From Actinacidiphila bryophytorum (GTDB lineage Bacteria > Actinomycetota > Actinomycetes > Streptomycetales > Streptomycetaceae), in contig NZ_JAFFIX010000002.1 in assembly GCF_016916835.1 (NCBI RefSeq), forward strand, positions 415,743-479,742: a stretch of 64,000 nt of DNA. The letters run 5' to 3'. The first letter of the stretch is position 1. The number at the start of each line of letters is the position of its first letter. This document shows, in pieces, positions 8,758 through 16,291 of the stretch. The notes below the pieces were generated by a model. That model was not told the origin of the DNA and made no database searches. It was given only the letters and a program-made list of their open reading frames with translations. The translations under genes and the position numbers were made by a program.

Positions 8758-8778
8758 CGCGGTCAGAAGAGGACCGCG
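8758..8778 (+). terminator. Possible short hairpin terminator
   Basis: CGCGGTC at 8758-8764 pairs with GACCGCG at 8772-8778 around the loop AGAAGAG. It lies 17 nt past the SDR stop and has no U-run. The spacer from 8779 to 8966 shows nothing further. Confidence 0.35.
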
Positions 8779-8966
8779 CCCTGGGCCGGGACGGGTGGGG
8801 CGGCCTCCGCGGCCGGCTCGCGGTCGTGGCCGCCCCGGACGCCGGCGGACGCAGCCACGGGTACGTCGCCGGCGAGGATGGGACAGTCGCCGCCCCAAGG
8901 ATTCGCTGACCTGCGACGGAGTCCGGCTCAGGCGTGCCCGGCTCGGCAAGGGGGTGGCACAGGTGG

Positions 8967-10370
8967 TCAGCCGAAGGAGCCGCCGCCGGGGTCGCTGAAG
9001 CCGCCGCCTGCGTCGCCGCTCGTGCCGCCGAAGTCGCCAGGGTCGAAGTCGGAGCCGGTGTAGTCGCCGCCCTCGGGGGCGGGGGTGCCGTCGCCGGGGT
9101 AGACGTCGCCGTAGGCGTAACCGGGGCCGAAGAGGGAGCCGCCGAGGAGGGTGCCGGCCAGGAGGCCGGGGAGGAGGCCGCCGCCGAAGTAGCCGCCGGC
9201 GTAAGGGGCGTAGGCCGGGCCGGCGTTCCAGTAGGGCTGCGGGCCGCGGGCGGTGTCGACGGTGCGGGTCAGCGGGGCCTCGCCGTCGGCGATACGGGCC
9301 GCGTCGGCGGCGCAGGCGGGGACGTCGCGGGGGGTGCCGCCGGGCGGGGTCCAGGAGACGTCGCGTACCGAGGGGCCGTGCCGGGGGTCGAAGAAGCAGG
9401 GGGGACGGCGTTCCGGGAGGGGCTTGCCGCTGCGGCGGGCGTCCAGCGTCGCGAGGGCGAAGCGGCCCTCCTCCAGGGTGCGGGTGACGGGTTCGACCTC
9501 CTCGGGGCGGCGGGCCGCGGCCAGCAGCGCCTTGGCGCGCTCGTACGCGTCGAGGCCCTGGGCGTAGTCGCCGCGCATGGCGTCGTCGGAGGCGGGGTCG
9601 TCGGGGCGGAAGGCCAGCCGGTCCAGCTCCTCGCCGTACGCGGTGATGTCCTCGTCGACGGCCGTACGCAGCTGCCGCAGCCGGTCGCGCTGCTGCTCCT
9701 CGCGCGCCTTGCGGCGCCTGCGCAGCAGCAGCCAGCCGCCGGCGAGCACGGCGGCCAGGATCGCGCCCGCGACGATGAAGCCGGTGCCGTCGATGCCCCC
9801 GCTGTGGCTCTTCCAGGAGTCGGGGCCGACACCCTTAACCTGCGGGATGGCGCCGTTGACGAAGCTGTCCAGCTCGGCGGAGGTGTTGCCGTCGGAGGAC
9901 CGCAGGACCTGGCCGACCAGGTTGTCGACCGCCTGGGGCGACATGACCTGCGGGTCGGCGCCCGCGACGAAGTTGCCGCCGAGGTGGACGCCGTACAGGC
10001 CGGTGACGCCGGTCGCGGAACGCAGGTCCTGCAGCACGGTCTGCGCGGGGAACTCCGGGGCGGCCGGCAGTACGGCCACGAAGACCGGTTTGTTCGCGGA
10101 CTTGATCCGGTCCGCGAGGGACGTCGCCTGACTCGGTGTCAGCTGGTCGGACACGCGCGGGTCGACGTAGACCGGACCCTTCCTGAGCTGCTTGGCCACG
10201 GCGTCGATCGCGCTCTCGGAGCGCGCGGGCGGCGCGAAGACCACGCCGGCGGCGGTCACGGCCGCGACGGCGGTGGCGACGCCGGTGACGGCCGCGACGG
10301 CGGCCAGCAGCAGAGCGGCACCCCGCAGGAGAAGCCGTCGGGGACCGCCCCGACCAGGACCGTTGCGCAT
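8967..10370 (-). CDS. Two-TM membrane protein with Gly-rich tail, hypothetical
   Basis: Encodes 467 residues. The N-terminus has a basic start and a long hydrophobic helix (residues 14-45). An extracytoplasmic domain of about 140 residues follows (GPVYVDPRVSDQL...FVAVLPAAPEF), reminiscent of TPM-like folds. A second helix (FIVAGAILAAVLAGGWLLL, near residue 195) is followed by RRRRKAREEQQRDRL, so the remainder is cytosolic and helical. The tail is a Gly/Tyr/Pro-rich stretch (YAPYAGGYFGGGLLPG...) that may be disordered or membrane-associated. The protein has no enzyme motif. Confidence 0.75.
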   Translation of the reverse strand: MRNGPGRGGPRRLLLRGAALLLAAVAAVTGVATAVAAVTAAGVVFAPPARSESAIDAVAKQLRKGPVYVDPRVSDQLTPSQATSLADRIKSANKPVFVAVLPAAPEFPAQTVLQDLRSATGVTGLYGVHLGGNFVAGADPQVMSPQAVDNLVGQVLRSSDGNTSAELDSFVNGAIPQVKGVGPDSWKSHSGGIDGTGFIVAGAILAAVLAGGWLLLRRRRKAREEQQRDRLRQLRTAVDEDITAYGEELDRLAFRPDDPASDDAMRGDYAQGLDAYERAKALLAAARRPEEVEPVTRTLEEGRFALATLDARRSGKPLPERRPPCFFDPRHGPSVRDVSWTPPGGTPRDVPACAADAARIADGEAPLTRTVDTARGPQPYWNAGPAYAPYAGGYFGGGLLPGLLAGTLLGGSLFGPGYAYGDVYPGDGTPAPEGGDYTGSDFDPGDFGGTSGDAGGGFSDPGGGSFG

Positions 10371-10674
10371 GCTCGCACCTCTCCTTGCTGCTGCCCCGCT
10401 CAGCCTCTTACCACCCGATACCAGAACATTACTGGACGAGTAGGACAGCGAATCGTTGGCGGGGTGCCGCGCTCGGCGCGTCCTCCACGGTCGCGGTCCG
10501 GCCGCTACGGTCCGGGCGGGGCGGCCGGGGCCGGGGGCCGGGGGACGCGGCTGGCGGTCGGGCTGACCGAGGCGGCGGGCGGGCGCGGCGTCGGCCTGTC
10601 GCGAGCCGAACCCCCTGACCGGGGTCGCCGCAGGTCAGGGGGCGTTGTCAGTGGGGGCGGATACGTTGGCGGGC
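10371..10674. other. Divergent promoter region with a perfect inverted repeat
   Basis: This 304-nt spacer separates the two-TM protein and the macrodomain gene. At 10611-10642, CCCCCTGACC and GGTCAGGGGG form a perfect 10-bp inverted repeat around a 12-nt loop, 33 nt before ATG 10675. It could be an operator or an mRNA hairpin controlling the macrodomain gene. The rest is extremely G-rich with no gene. Confidence 0.5.
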
Positions 10675-11172
10675 ATGGGGGAGAACACGAGTACGGGGAT
10701 CGAGTACGTGCGCGGGGACGCGACGACGCCCTTGGGCAAGGGGCCGAAGGTGATCGCGCACGTGTGCAACGACCTGGGCGGCTGGGGCAAGGGGTTCGTG
10801 CTCGCGGTCTCCCGGCGGTGGGCGGAGCCGGAGGCCGCGTACCGGCGGTGGCACCGGGAGCGGGCGGGGAACGACTTCGGGCTGGGCGCCGTGCAGGTCG
10901 TACGGGTAGGGCCGCTGCTGTGGGTCGCCAACATGATCGGGCAGCACGGGATACGCACCGGCAGCAAGGGGGTGCCGGTGCGGTACGAGGCGATCGACAC
11001 CGCCCTGGCGTCCCTGGCGGTACGGGCCGCCGAGCTGGAGGCGTCGGTGCACATGCCGCGGATCGGCTGCGGCCTGGCGGGCGGGAAATGGGAGCGCGTC
11101 GAGCCGCTGGTCGCCGCGCGGCTGGTCGGGGCCGACGTGCCCATACGGGTCACCGTCTACGACCACGACTGA
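10675..11172 (+). CDS. Macrodomain protein (Poa1p-like ADP-ribose phosphatase/hydrolase)
   Basis: Encodes 165 residues from ATG 10675; GTG 10651 with CAGGGGGC upstream is a serious alternative. The sequence IEYVRGDATTP...KVIAHVCNDLGGWGKGFVLAVSRRW is the signature of the Poa1p-like macrodomain branch: GDAT at the adenine end and CNDLGGWGKGF in the phosphate-binding loop. HMPRIGCGLAGGKWERVEPL supplies the second ribose loop. These proteins remove ADP-ribose or its 1''-phosphate from nucleic acids or proteins. No ADP-ribosyltransferase is adjacent, but TIR-domain genes occur 14 kb away. Confidence 0.88.
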   Translation: MGENTSTGIEYVRGDATTPLGKGPKVIAHVCNDLGGWGKGFVLAVSRRWAEPEAAYRRWHRERAGNDFGLGAVQVVRVGPLLWVANMIGQHGIRTGSKGVPVRYEAIDTALASLAVRAAELEASVHMPRIGCGLAGGKWERVEPLVAARLVGADVPIRVTVYDHD

Positions 11173-11215
11173 GGGGACGCCGCCGGTGCCGTAACCGCCG
11201 TGCGCCGGGCGAGGC

Positions 11216-11827
11216 TCAGACCCCGGGGCCTGAGGCCCGCAGCTCGGCCAGGTGCCGTACGAGCATGTCCCGCGCCTGCTCGGGGCTCAACCGCGGGGGC
11301 CGGGCGAGCAGTTGCAGCACCATGCCGTCGAGCAGGGCGTGCAGCCCGGCGGTCTCCGCGGCCCGGGTGCGGCCGGCGCCGAGCGCGCCCAGCTCCTCCA
11401 GGGCGGCGACGGCGCTCTCGACGGCGCCGCGGATCAGGTCGTCGACCTGGGTGCGGCGCTCGGCGGCGGCGGGGTCGCGGTGCGCGAGGGTCACCAGGGC
11501 GAACCAGGCCTCGGACTCCAGCCGGCGTTCGTCGTCCAGCGGCAGGAACTGCTCCAGGTGGTCCTGCACCAGCTGCGGGGTCAGGGCGCCCGCGGCGGCG
11601 TTGGCGTCGCCGATGCGCCGGCGTACCGACTCCACGACGAAGTCGATGGCGAAGAGGACCATCGTCGTCTTGTCCGGGAAGTAGTGGCGCAGGGCGCCCG
11701 CGGACCAGGCCGACTCCTCGGCCACCGAGCGGACGGTCACCGCGTCGAAGCCGTCGCGCAGCGCCACGCGCCACAGGGCCACGGCCAGCTCGGCGCGGCG
11801 GCCCTCGTGGTCCACGACTTTCGGCAC
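11216..11827 (-). CDS. TetR-family transcriptional regulator
   Basis: Encodes 203 residues from GTG 11827 (MPKVVDHEGRRAELA); GTG 11845 would add six residues but overlaps the operator. The HTH is residues 28-52 (VTVRSVAEESAWSAGALRHYFPDKTTMVL), with the family-typical HYFPDK recognition helix. The C-terminal helices (LLDGMVLQLLARPPRLSPEQARDML) form the ligand domain. It is transcribed divergently from a 65-residue membrane protein. Two palindromic elements lie in the 75-nt space between them, so autoregulation and control of the small protein are likely. Confidence 0.85.
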   Translation of the reverse strand: MPKVVDHEGRRAELAVALWRVALRDGFDAVTVRSVAEESAWSAGALRHYFPDKTTMVLFAIDFVVESVRRRIGDANAAAGALTPQLVQDHLEQFLPLDDERRLESEAWFALVTLAHRDPAAAERRTQVDDLIRGAVESAVAALEELGALGAGRTRAAETAGLHALLDGMVLQLLARPPRLSPEQARDMLVRHLAELRASGPGV

Positions 11828-11836
11828 CAGGCCATT

Positions 11837-11878
11837 GTCACACACGCGTGTTACATTGATTATGACACGCCTGTGTCA
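11837..11878. promoter_or_regulatory. Probable TetR operators between divergent genes
   Basis: ACACGCGTGT (11842-11851) is a perfect 10-bp palindrome. TGACAC-GCCT-GTGTCA (11863-11878) is a 6-bp inverted repeat with a 4-nt centre. Both share the ACACGC core, and both overlap where the regulator and the small membrane protein promoters must lie. Confidence 0.6.
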
Positions 11879-11902
11879 AAAAAACGGGGAGGTCAGGGAC
11901 TC

Positions 11903-12100
11903 ATGAACCGTGCACTCCGGGCTCCGTGGTGGATGTACGTCGTCACCATCGGCGGGCTCAACGTCGCACGCCAGGTCGTCTTCCCGCCCTCGCAGGTGGG
12001 CACGGCAACCACCGTCGGCCTGTTCTTCGCGGTGCTGGCGGTCAGCTTCGCCGTCGTCGCGGGCCTGCGGGCGCTCACCGCACCGCGCGACCGCGAATGA
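11903..12100 (+). CDS. Small two-helix membrane protein
   Basis: Encodes 65 residues from ATG 11903, with GGGAGGT upstream. Two hydrophobic helices (about residues 9-26 and 34-56) are separated by a short polar turn (PPSQVGTATT), and the C-terminus is charged (TAPRDRE). It is short for a transporter and could be a small accessory membrane protein. The divergent TetR gene and the palindromes between them suggest that the regulator controls it, possibly in response to a membrane-active compound. Confidence 0.65.
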   Translation: MNRALRAPWWMYVVTIGGLNVARQVVFPPSQVGTATTVGLFFAVLAVSFAVVAGLRALTAPRDRE

Positions 12101-12232
12101 CCCCGGCGGCACCGCATGCATCAGCGCCAGTGTCATACCTCACGAATGTCCGACAAGTGGAACTCGCGACTCCGCTTGCCCGTCTGACCCTCTGACCTCA
12201 GGAGGTCGGACGGAGAGGCGGGCAGGACCAGC

Positions 12233-13132
12233 ATGGGCGAGGCACGTGGCGGTGGCGGGCGCGCGGACGGCGGGCAGCCCCCGGAGAAGGCGCCTGCCGC
12301 GGGCCGCCGCGAAGGCAGGCTCGACCTGAACGTGCCGCAGGTCGCAGGCAGCGCGGTCGCCGCCGTGGTGGCGGCCAAGCTCGCCTCGAACCTCGGCGTC
12401 TACGGCACCATCGTCGGCGCGGGCGTGGTCAGCGTCCTGGGCACCTGCGGCGGCTCGATCCTCCAGCACTTCTTCCGGCGCACCGGGCGGCAGGTGCAGG
12501 AGGTCGCGGTGCAGGCCCGCCCGGGGGTGCGCCGGATACGCGAGCAGGCCTGGCCGCGCGCCGACCGCGCCGACCGCACAGCCCCCACCCGCGCCCTCCC
12601 GGCGCAGACGGCCCCGCTCCCCGACCCGGGCATCGCCGACGGCTACGGCGACAGCTGCGGGGACGGCTACGGCGAGGCCACCTCCTACCGCGCCGGAGCC
12701 AAGCGCAACTGGAAGCGGCCCGCGGTGGCCGTCGCGCTCGCCTTCGGCCTGACCATGGCCGGCATCACCGTCTACGAGGCCGCCGCGGGCGAGAACATCA
12801 GCGGCCACGGCCACGGCACGACGATCGGCAACGCCGTCACGGGCCACGGTTCCGCCCACTCCGGCGGCACCCCGCCCACCCCCGCGACGGCCCCCGACCC
12901 CCGCACCACCACCGACCGCCCCACCCCCTCCCACCAGCGCCCGGCGCACCCCACACCCACCGCTGGCGACCCCACCTCCCCGCAGCACACCCAGGACCCC
13001 ACGCCGCCCCCTTCTGCCACGCCCGCCCCGGGCACGGGAACGGACACCGGCGGAGAAGGCGGAGCCACGACCGGCCCCACCACGGCACCGACCCCGGACC
13101 CGGACCCGACGCAGGCACCGCAGGCCGGCTGA
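12233..13132 (+). CDS. Membrane protein with long Pro/Thr-rich tail, hypothetical
   Basis: Encodes 299 residues from ATG 12233. It contains RLDLNVPQVAGSAVAAVVAAKLASNLGVYGTIVGAGVVSVLGTCGGSILQHFF (residues 28-81), a two-helix hairpin motif seen in a conserved Streptomyces membrane family. A basic, presumably cytosolic linker follows, then a third helix (AVAVALAFGLTMAGITVYEA, about residue 165). About 110 residues of extracytoplasmic Pro/Thr/His-rich sequence complete the protein. Just upstream, a hairpin (CCGTCTGACC with GGTCGGACGG) partly overlaps the AGGAGGT-like leader. Confidence 0.7.
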   Translation: MGEARGGGGRADGGQPPEKAPAAGRREGRLDLNVPQVAGSAVAAVVAAKLASNLGVYGTIVGAGVVSVLGTCGGSILQHFFRRTGRQVQEVAVQARPGVRRIREQAWPRADRADRTAPTRALPAQTAPLPDPGIADGYGDSCGDGYGEATSYRAGAKRNWKRPAVAVALAFGLTMAGITVYEAAAGENISGHGHGTTIGNAVTGHGSAHSGGTPPTPATAPDPRTTTDRPTPSHQRPAHPTPTAGDPTSPQHTQDPTPPPSATPAPGTGTDTGGEGGATTGPTTAPTPDPDPTQAPQAG

Positions 13133-13149
13133 CCCCGACCGCCGGCCCG

Positions 13150-14319
13150 TCAGGGGCGGAAGTGCAGGACGGCGTGGGTCCCCGCGGTGCGCCAGGGGGT
13201 GGGGTCTGACTCCAGGGTGGCGAGCGTCGCCGGGGTGAGGCCGACCGCGACGTCGCACTTGAGGGTGCGCAGGGCCAGCAGCGGGCTCGGGAAGTACCCG
13301 GTGAGGGTGGCGAAGGGGGTCGTCGCGGGCCACAGGTTGTCGCCGACCAGGCGGCGGTAGTTCAGGTCGCCCTTCACGACGGTGACCGTCGCCGCGGCCA
13401 GGTCCGTACGGAGGTCGGCGGGCATGGCCGCGTAGGGGAGGGGCGCGCAGGAGAAGGGGTGCGCCGTGAGCCTCAGCCGGCCGCGGGTGAGGGCGGACCA
13501 CAGGCGGGTCGCGGTCTCGGCGGCGCGGCCTGGGGCCTCGGCCATGCGGCGCAGGCAGTCGAGGACGTCGGCGGGCGTGGCGTCGGAGACGTAGTACGGG
13601 GTGGGCTTGACGTGCAGGACGGCCCGGGCGGCGCGGCCGGTGGTCAGCAGGTGGTCGAGGAGGACCAGGTCGGGGATCAGTTCACGGCCCGCGTTGTCGG
13701 CGACCAGGTACACCGTGGCGGGGGAGGCGTCGGCCAGGTGCCGCCAGAACAAGGCGCTGTCGTCGGCGACGACGTGGGTGCCGGCCGTACCCGGGTCGCC
13801 GGCGGAGATCAGGAAGCCGAGGTCGGCCCGGTTGCCCCACAGCGCGGCGCCGAGCAGCGCGTGGTCCTGCTCGGCGAGCGGCAGCCGCGCCACCTCGTCC
13901 AGCGCCGCCAACTCCCCCTCGACCGCCGATCCGTTGAGCTCGGCGCGCTTGAAGGGCGCGAAGGGGTCGACGCCTTGCCAGGCGCCGGGGCCGAAGTAGC
14001 CGACGGCTTCGAGGAGTCGGCGGTAGAAGTAGCTCTCGGCCCACAGGAAGGGCACCTCGAACCACGACCGCCCGATGTGGCCGCTGCCCCAGGCGGCCCA
14101 CCGGGCGCCGTCCGCCGCACCGGGCGGCAGCGGCTGGATGAGGCCGTGGGCGGTCTCCTCCTGGAGGGCGTCCAGGGCGCGCTGCTGTCCGGGCGGGTAG
14201 GGGAAGGCGTCGCGGACCTGCCGGATCAGGGCGGGGTGGCGCTCGGCGAGCACGGACCACGCGAACGTCCCCGGTGCACCGGTGATCACCGGCGCACCGG
14301 ATGCCTCGGCCTTCTCCAC
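13150..14319 (-). CDS. DUF89 damage-control phosphatase (ARMT1 family)
   Basis: Encodes 389 residues from GTG 14319. The core VYLVADNAGRELIPDLVLLDHLL holds the DN-x-GxE-xxDL metal and phosphate motif of DUF89. VKGDLNYRRLVGD near residue 330 is the second invariant block. The N-terminal helical region (WFEVPFLWAESYFYRRLLEAVGYF) is typical of the ARMT1 branch. Family members hydrolyse phosphorylated sugars or cofactor by-products in metabolite repair. The length matches other bacterial homologues. It ends 17 nt from the convergent membrane protein gene. Confidence 0.85.
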   Translation of the reverse strand: MEKAEASGAPVITGAPGTFAWSVLAERHPALIRQVRDAFPYPPGQQRALDALQEETAHGLIQPLPPGAADGARWAAWGSGHIGRSWFEVPFLWAESYFYRRLLEAVGYFGPGAWQGVDPFAPFKRAELNGSAVEGELAALDEVARLPLAEQDHALLGAALWGNRADLGFLISAGDPGTAGTHVVADDSALFWRHLADASPATVYLVADNAGRELIPDLVLLDHLLTTGRAARAVLHVKPTPYYVSDATPADVLDCLRRMAEAPGRAAETATRLWSALTRGRLRLTAHPFSCAPLPYAAMPADLRTDLAAATVTVVKGDLNYRRLVGDNLWPATTPFATLTGYFPSPLLALRTLKCDVAVGLTPATLATLESDPTPWRTAGTHAVLHFRP

Positions 14320-14384
14320 GGACCCGATCGTACGGGCGGGGCCGCCGCGAGCCCGGACGCCAGGCCCGGAAGTCCCCGGCAGGC

Positions 14385-15059
14385 TCAGTCCGAGAAGGGG
14401 ACGGCGTCCGTCGCCGAGGTGTGCCAGTCGGTCACGATCGGCTTGTCCACGACGTAGGAACCGACCTTCACCGAGACCGGGTTCGGGTCGGTGTCGGACA
14501 CGGACAGGATGAGGCTGTCCAGTTCCTTGCCGCCGTCCTGCGGGGTCGTCTTGGGGTTCACGCCCGCGTAGACGGTGACGCCCGCGCGCAGCGTGATCGG
14601 CCGGCCTGCGGACTGCTCGGCGGGGGCGGCCTCCGTGCCGTCGGACCCGAAGGCGACGACCGGCACCTCGATGGGCAGGACGCAGGTGATGCCGGGGTTG
14701 GCCTTGGCCTTGATCAGGAAGTAGCCGCCCGCCTGGGACTCGGACGTCACGCTCCACGTGATGTCGTTCGTGCCGCAGGCCTGGCCGTAACCCGTCTTGT
14801 CCGCGGCGCCCTTGTCGGACGACGCCTTGTCCGCCGATCCCTTGTCGGACGATCCCTTGTCCGACCCGGACGTGTCCGCAGAGCCGGTCGCCGTCGCCGT
14901 CGGGGCGTCCGTCGCGGTCGGCGTGGACGACGCCGTCGCCGTCGCGGACGGCGACGTGGCCGAGGCCGCCGGCTTGTCACTGCCCCCGCACGCCGTCATC
15001 AGCAGGCCCGCGCCGAGCGCGGCGGTGACGGCAAGTGCGGTGTGCAGACGACGGTTCAT
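14385..15059 (-). CDS. DUF4232-like secreted lipoprotein
   Basis: Encodes 224 residues from ATG 15059. The signal peptide ends in the lipobox LLMTACGG (Cys 24). A Ser/Thr/Ala linker contains a SDKGSSDKGSADKASSDKGA repeat (residues 65-85), and then the globular domain begins ACGTNDITWSVTSESQAGGYFLIKAKANPGITC. Two cysteines and a beta-sandwich pattern, including LRAGVTVYAGVNPKT, fit the DUF4232 group of actinobacterial envelope proteins. The 190-nt leader, up to the nuclease gene, should contain its promoter; no hexamers are convincing. Confidence 0.7.
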   Translation of the reverse strand: MNRRLHTALAVTAALGAGLLMTACGGSDKPAASATSPSATATASSTPTATDAPTATATGSADTSGSDKGSSDKGSADKASSDKGAADKTGYGQACGTNDITWSVTSESQAGGYFLIKAKANPGITCVLPIEVPVVAFGSDGTEAAPAEQSAGRPITLRAGVTVYAGVNPKTTPQDGGKELDSLILSVSDTDPNPVSVKVGSYVVDKPIVTDWHTSATDAVPFSD

Positions 15060-15250
15060 GGCGGGGTCCCCTCCGGGTGGCGGGTGCGGGCGCCGGTCTC
15101 CCGGTGGTGCGCCGCACGGTGTCGATCATCATCACGTACGGCCCGGGCCTGCCGGTTCGTGCCGTCTCGCGGCCATGACGGTGCTGTCACCCGGCTGAGA
15201 CACGGGCACAGTTGTGCGCCGGCCGCCCGGGCGGCGTGTCGGGCGGTCGG

Positions 15251-16291
15251 TCAGGCGGACGGCGGCGCGAACTCCGCCAGGTCCGTGAACGGCACAAGTC
15301 CGTCAAGGGTGTTGAGCGTGAAGACCTTCCCCCGGGTCACCGTCAGCAGGTCCCGCATGTCCTGCTTGCGGACGCCGAAGCCGCGGCCGTCGATGCAGGC
15401 GACCAGCTGCCAGGGCGTCCTGCCCTCCCGGGCCGCCGCGTCCCGCATCTGCCCGAGCCGCAGGATGCGGGCGACCTTGTCGCGGGCGGTGCCGTCGTCG
15501 CCGGTGATCTTCGCCTCGATGACGACGCGCGGGGATATCTCGTCGGGGACGAAGAAGTCGGGCGCCTGCTCGAACCCGGGCACCCTTTCCGCCCGCCTGG
15601 TCTTGCGGAAGGGGATGCGGGCCTGCGTCAGCAGCGCCTCGATCGCGCTCTCCATGACGTCGCCGACGCTCTCCGAGACGGCGTCGCGGTGCCCGGCGAA
15701 GGGCCGCCCGAGGAAGCGCTCGTAGAGCAGCACGGCGTACGGGACGTGGTGCTCGGCGGCGTGGGAGATGCTCGGTACGCCCTCCCGGGTGTCGAACTTG
15801 TCGAGGCGGTTGACGGCGCCCTCCGGCACGTCCTCGACCCCGCGGCGCAGCACGTCGCAGGCGGCCTCGACCATGGCGCGGACCCGGTCGGCGACGAGCG
15901 GGGAGCAGCGCGCGAAGTAGCCGGGGTCCTTCTTGGCGGCGCCGTCGTACGTACGCGCCGCCCCGTTGGGGATCTGCACGCCGGTGCGCTCGCGGGTGAG
16001 GTCGCCCCACTCCGGCGGGGTCACGCCGATGACCGCGCGCAGGGCCAGGAAGGCGCGCGCGTCCTGGAGCATCGCCTGCCAGCAGGAGTGGGCGTCGAAG
16101 GCCGCGAAGCCGCGGGTGGACATCCGCAGCGCCTCGTAGCCGGCGCGGAAGTCCGCGTACTCCACGAAGGAGCCGCCCCGCGGCATGTTCATGAACTGGC
16201 TGCTGAGATCCCCGAAGGTGACCGCGACGAGCGCGTCGAGGTCGGCGCCCGCCGGGAGTTGCCCGAACTGGAATGGCCGCGCCGTGTTCAC
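15251..16291 (-). CDS. PD-(D/E)XK restriction endonuclease-like protein, partner of the adenine methylase
   Basis: Encodes 346 residues. GTG 16291 overlaps the methylase stop as GTGA, so the two are translationally coupled. The likely catalytic site is in the C-terminal third: E214 or E218 in VGDVMESAIEALL, then P244-D245 (APDFFVP) and E259-A260-K261 (VVIEAKI). This is the spacing of a PD-(D/E)XK nuclease core. KVFTLNTLDGLVPFTDL ends the fold. The first 180 residues are helical and family-specific, perhaps for DNA recognition. I do not recognise a named restriction enzyme, so the site is unknown. The call is inferred from the motif plus the coupled methylase. Confidence 0.75.
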   Translation of the reverse strand: MNTARPFQFGQLPAGADLDALVAVTFGDLSSQFMNMPRGGSFVEYADFRAGYEALRMSTRGFAAFDAHSCWQAMLQDARAFLALRAVIGVTPPEWGDLTRERTGVQIPNGAARTYDGAAKKDPGYFARCSPLVADRVRAMVEAACDVLRRGVEDVPEGAVNRLDKFDTREGVPSISHAAEHHVPYAVLLYERFLGRPFAGHRDAVSESVGDVMESAIEALLTQARIPFRKTRRAERVPGFEQAPDFFVPDEISPRVVIEAKITGDDGTARDKVARILRLGQMRDAAAREGRTPWQLVACIDGRGFGVRKQDMRDLLTVTRGKVFTLNTLDGLVPFTDLAEFAPPSA

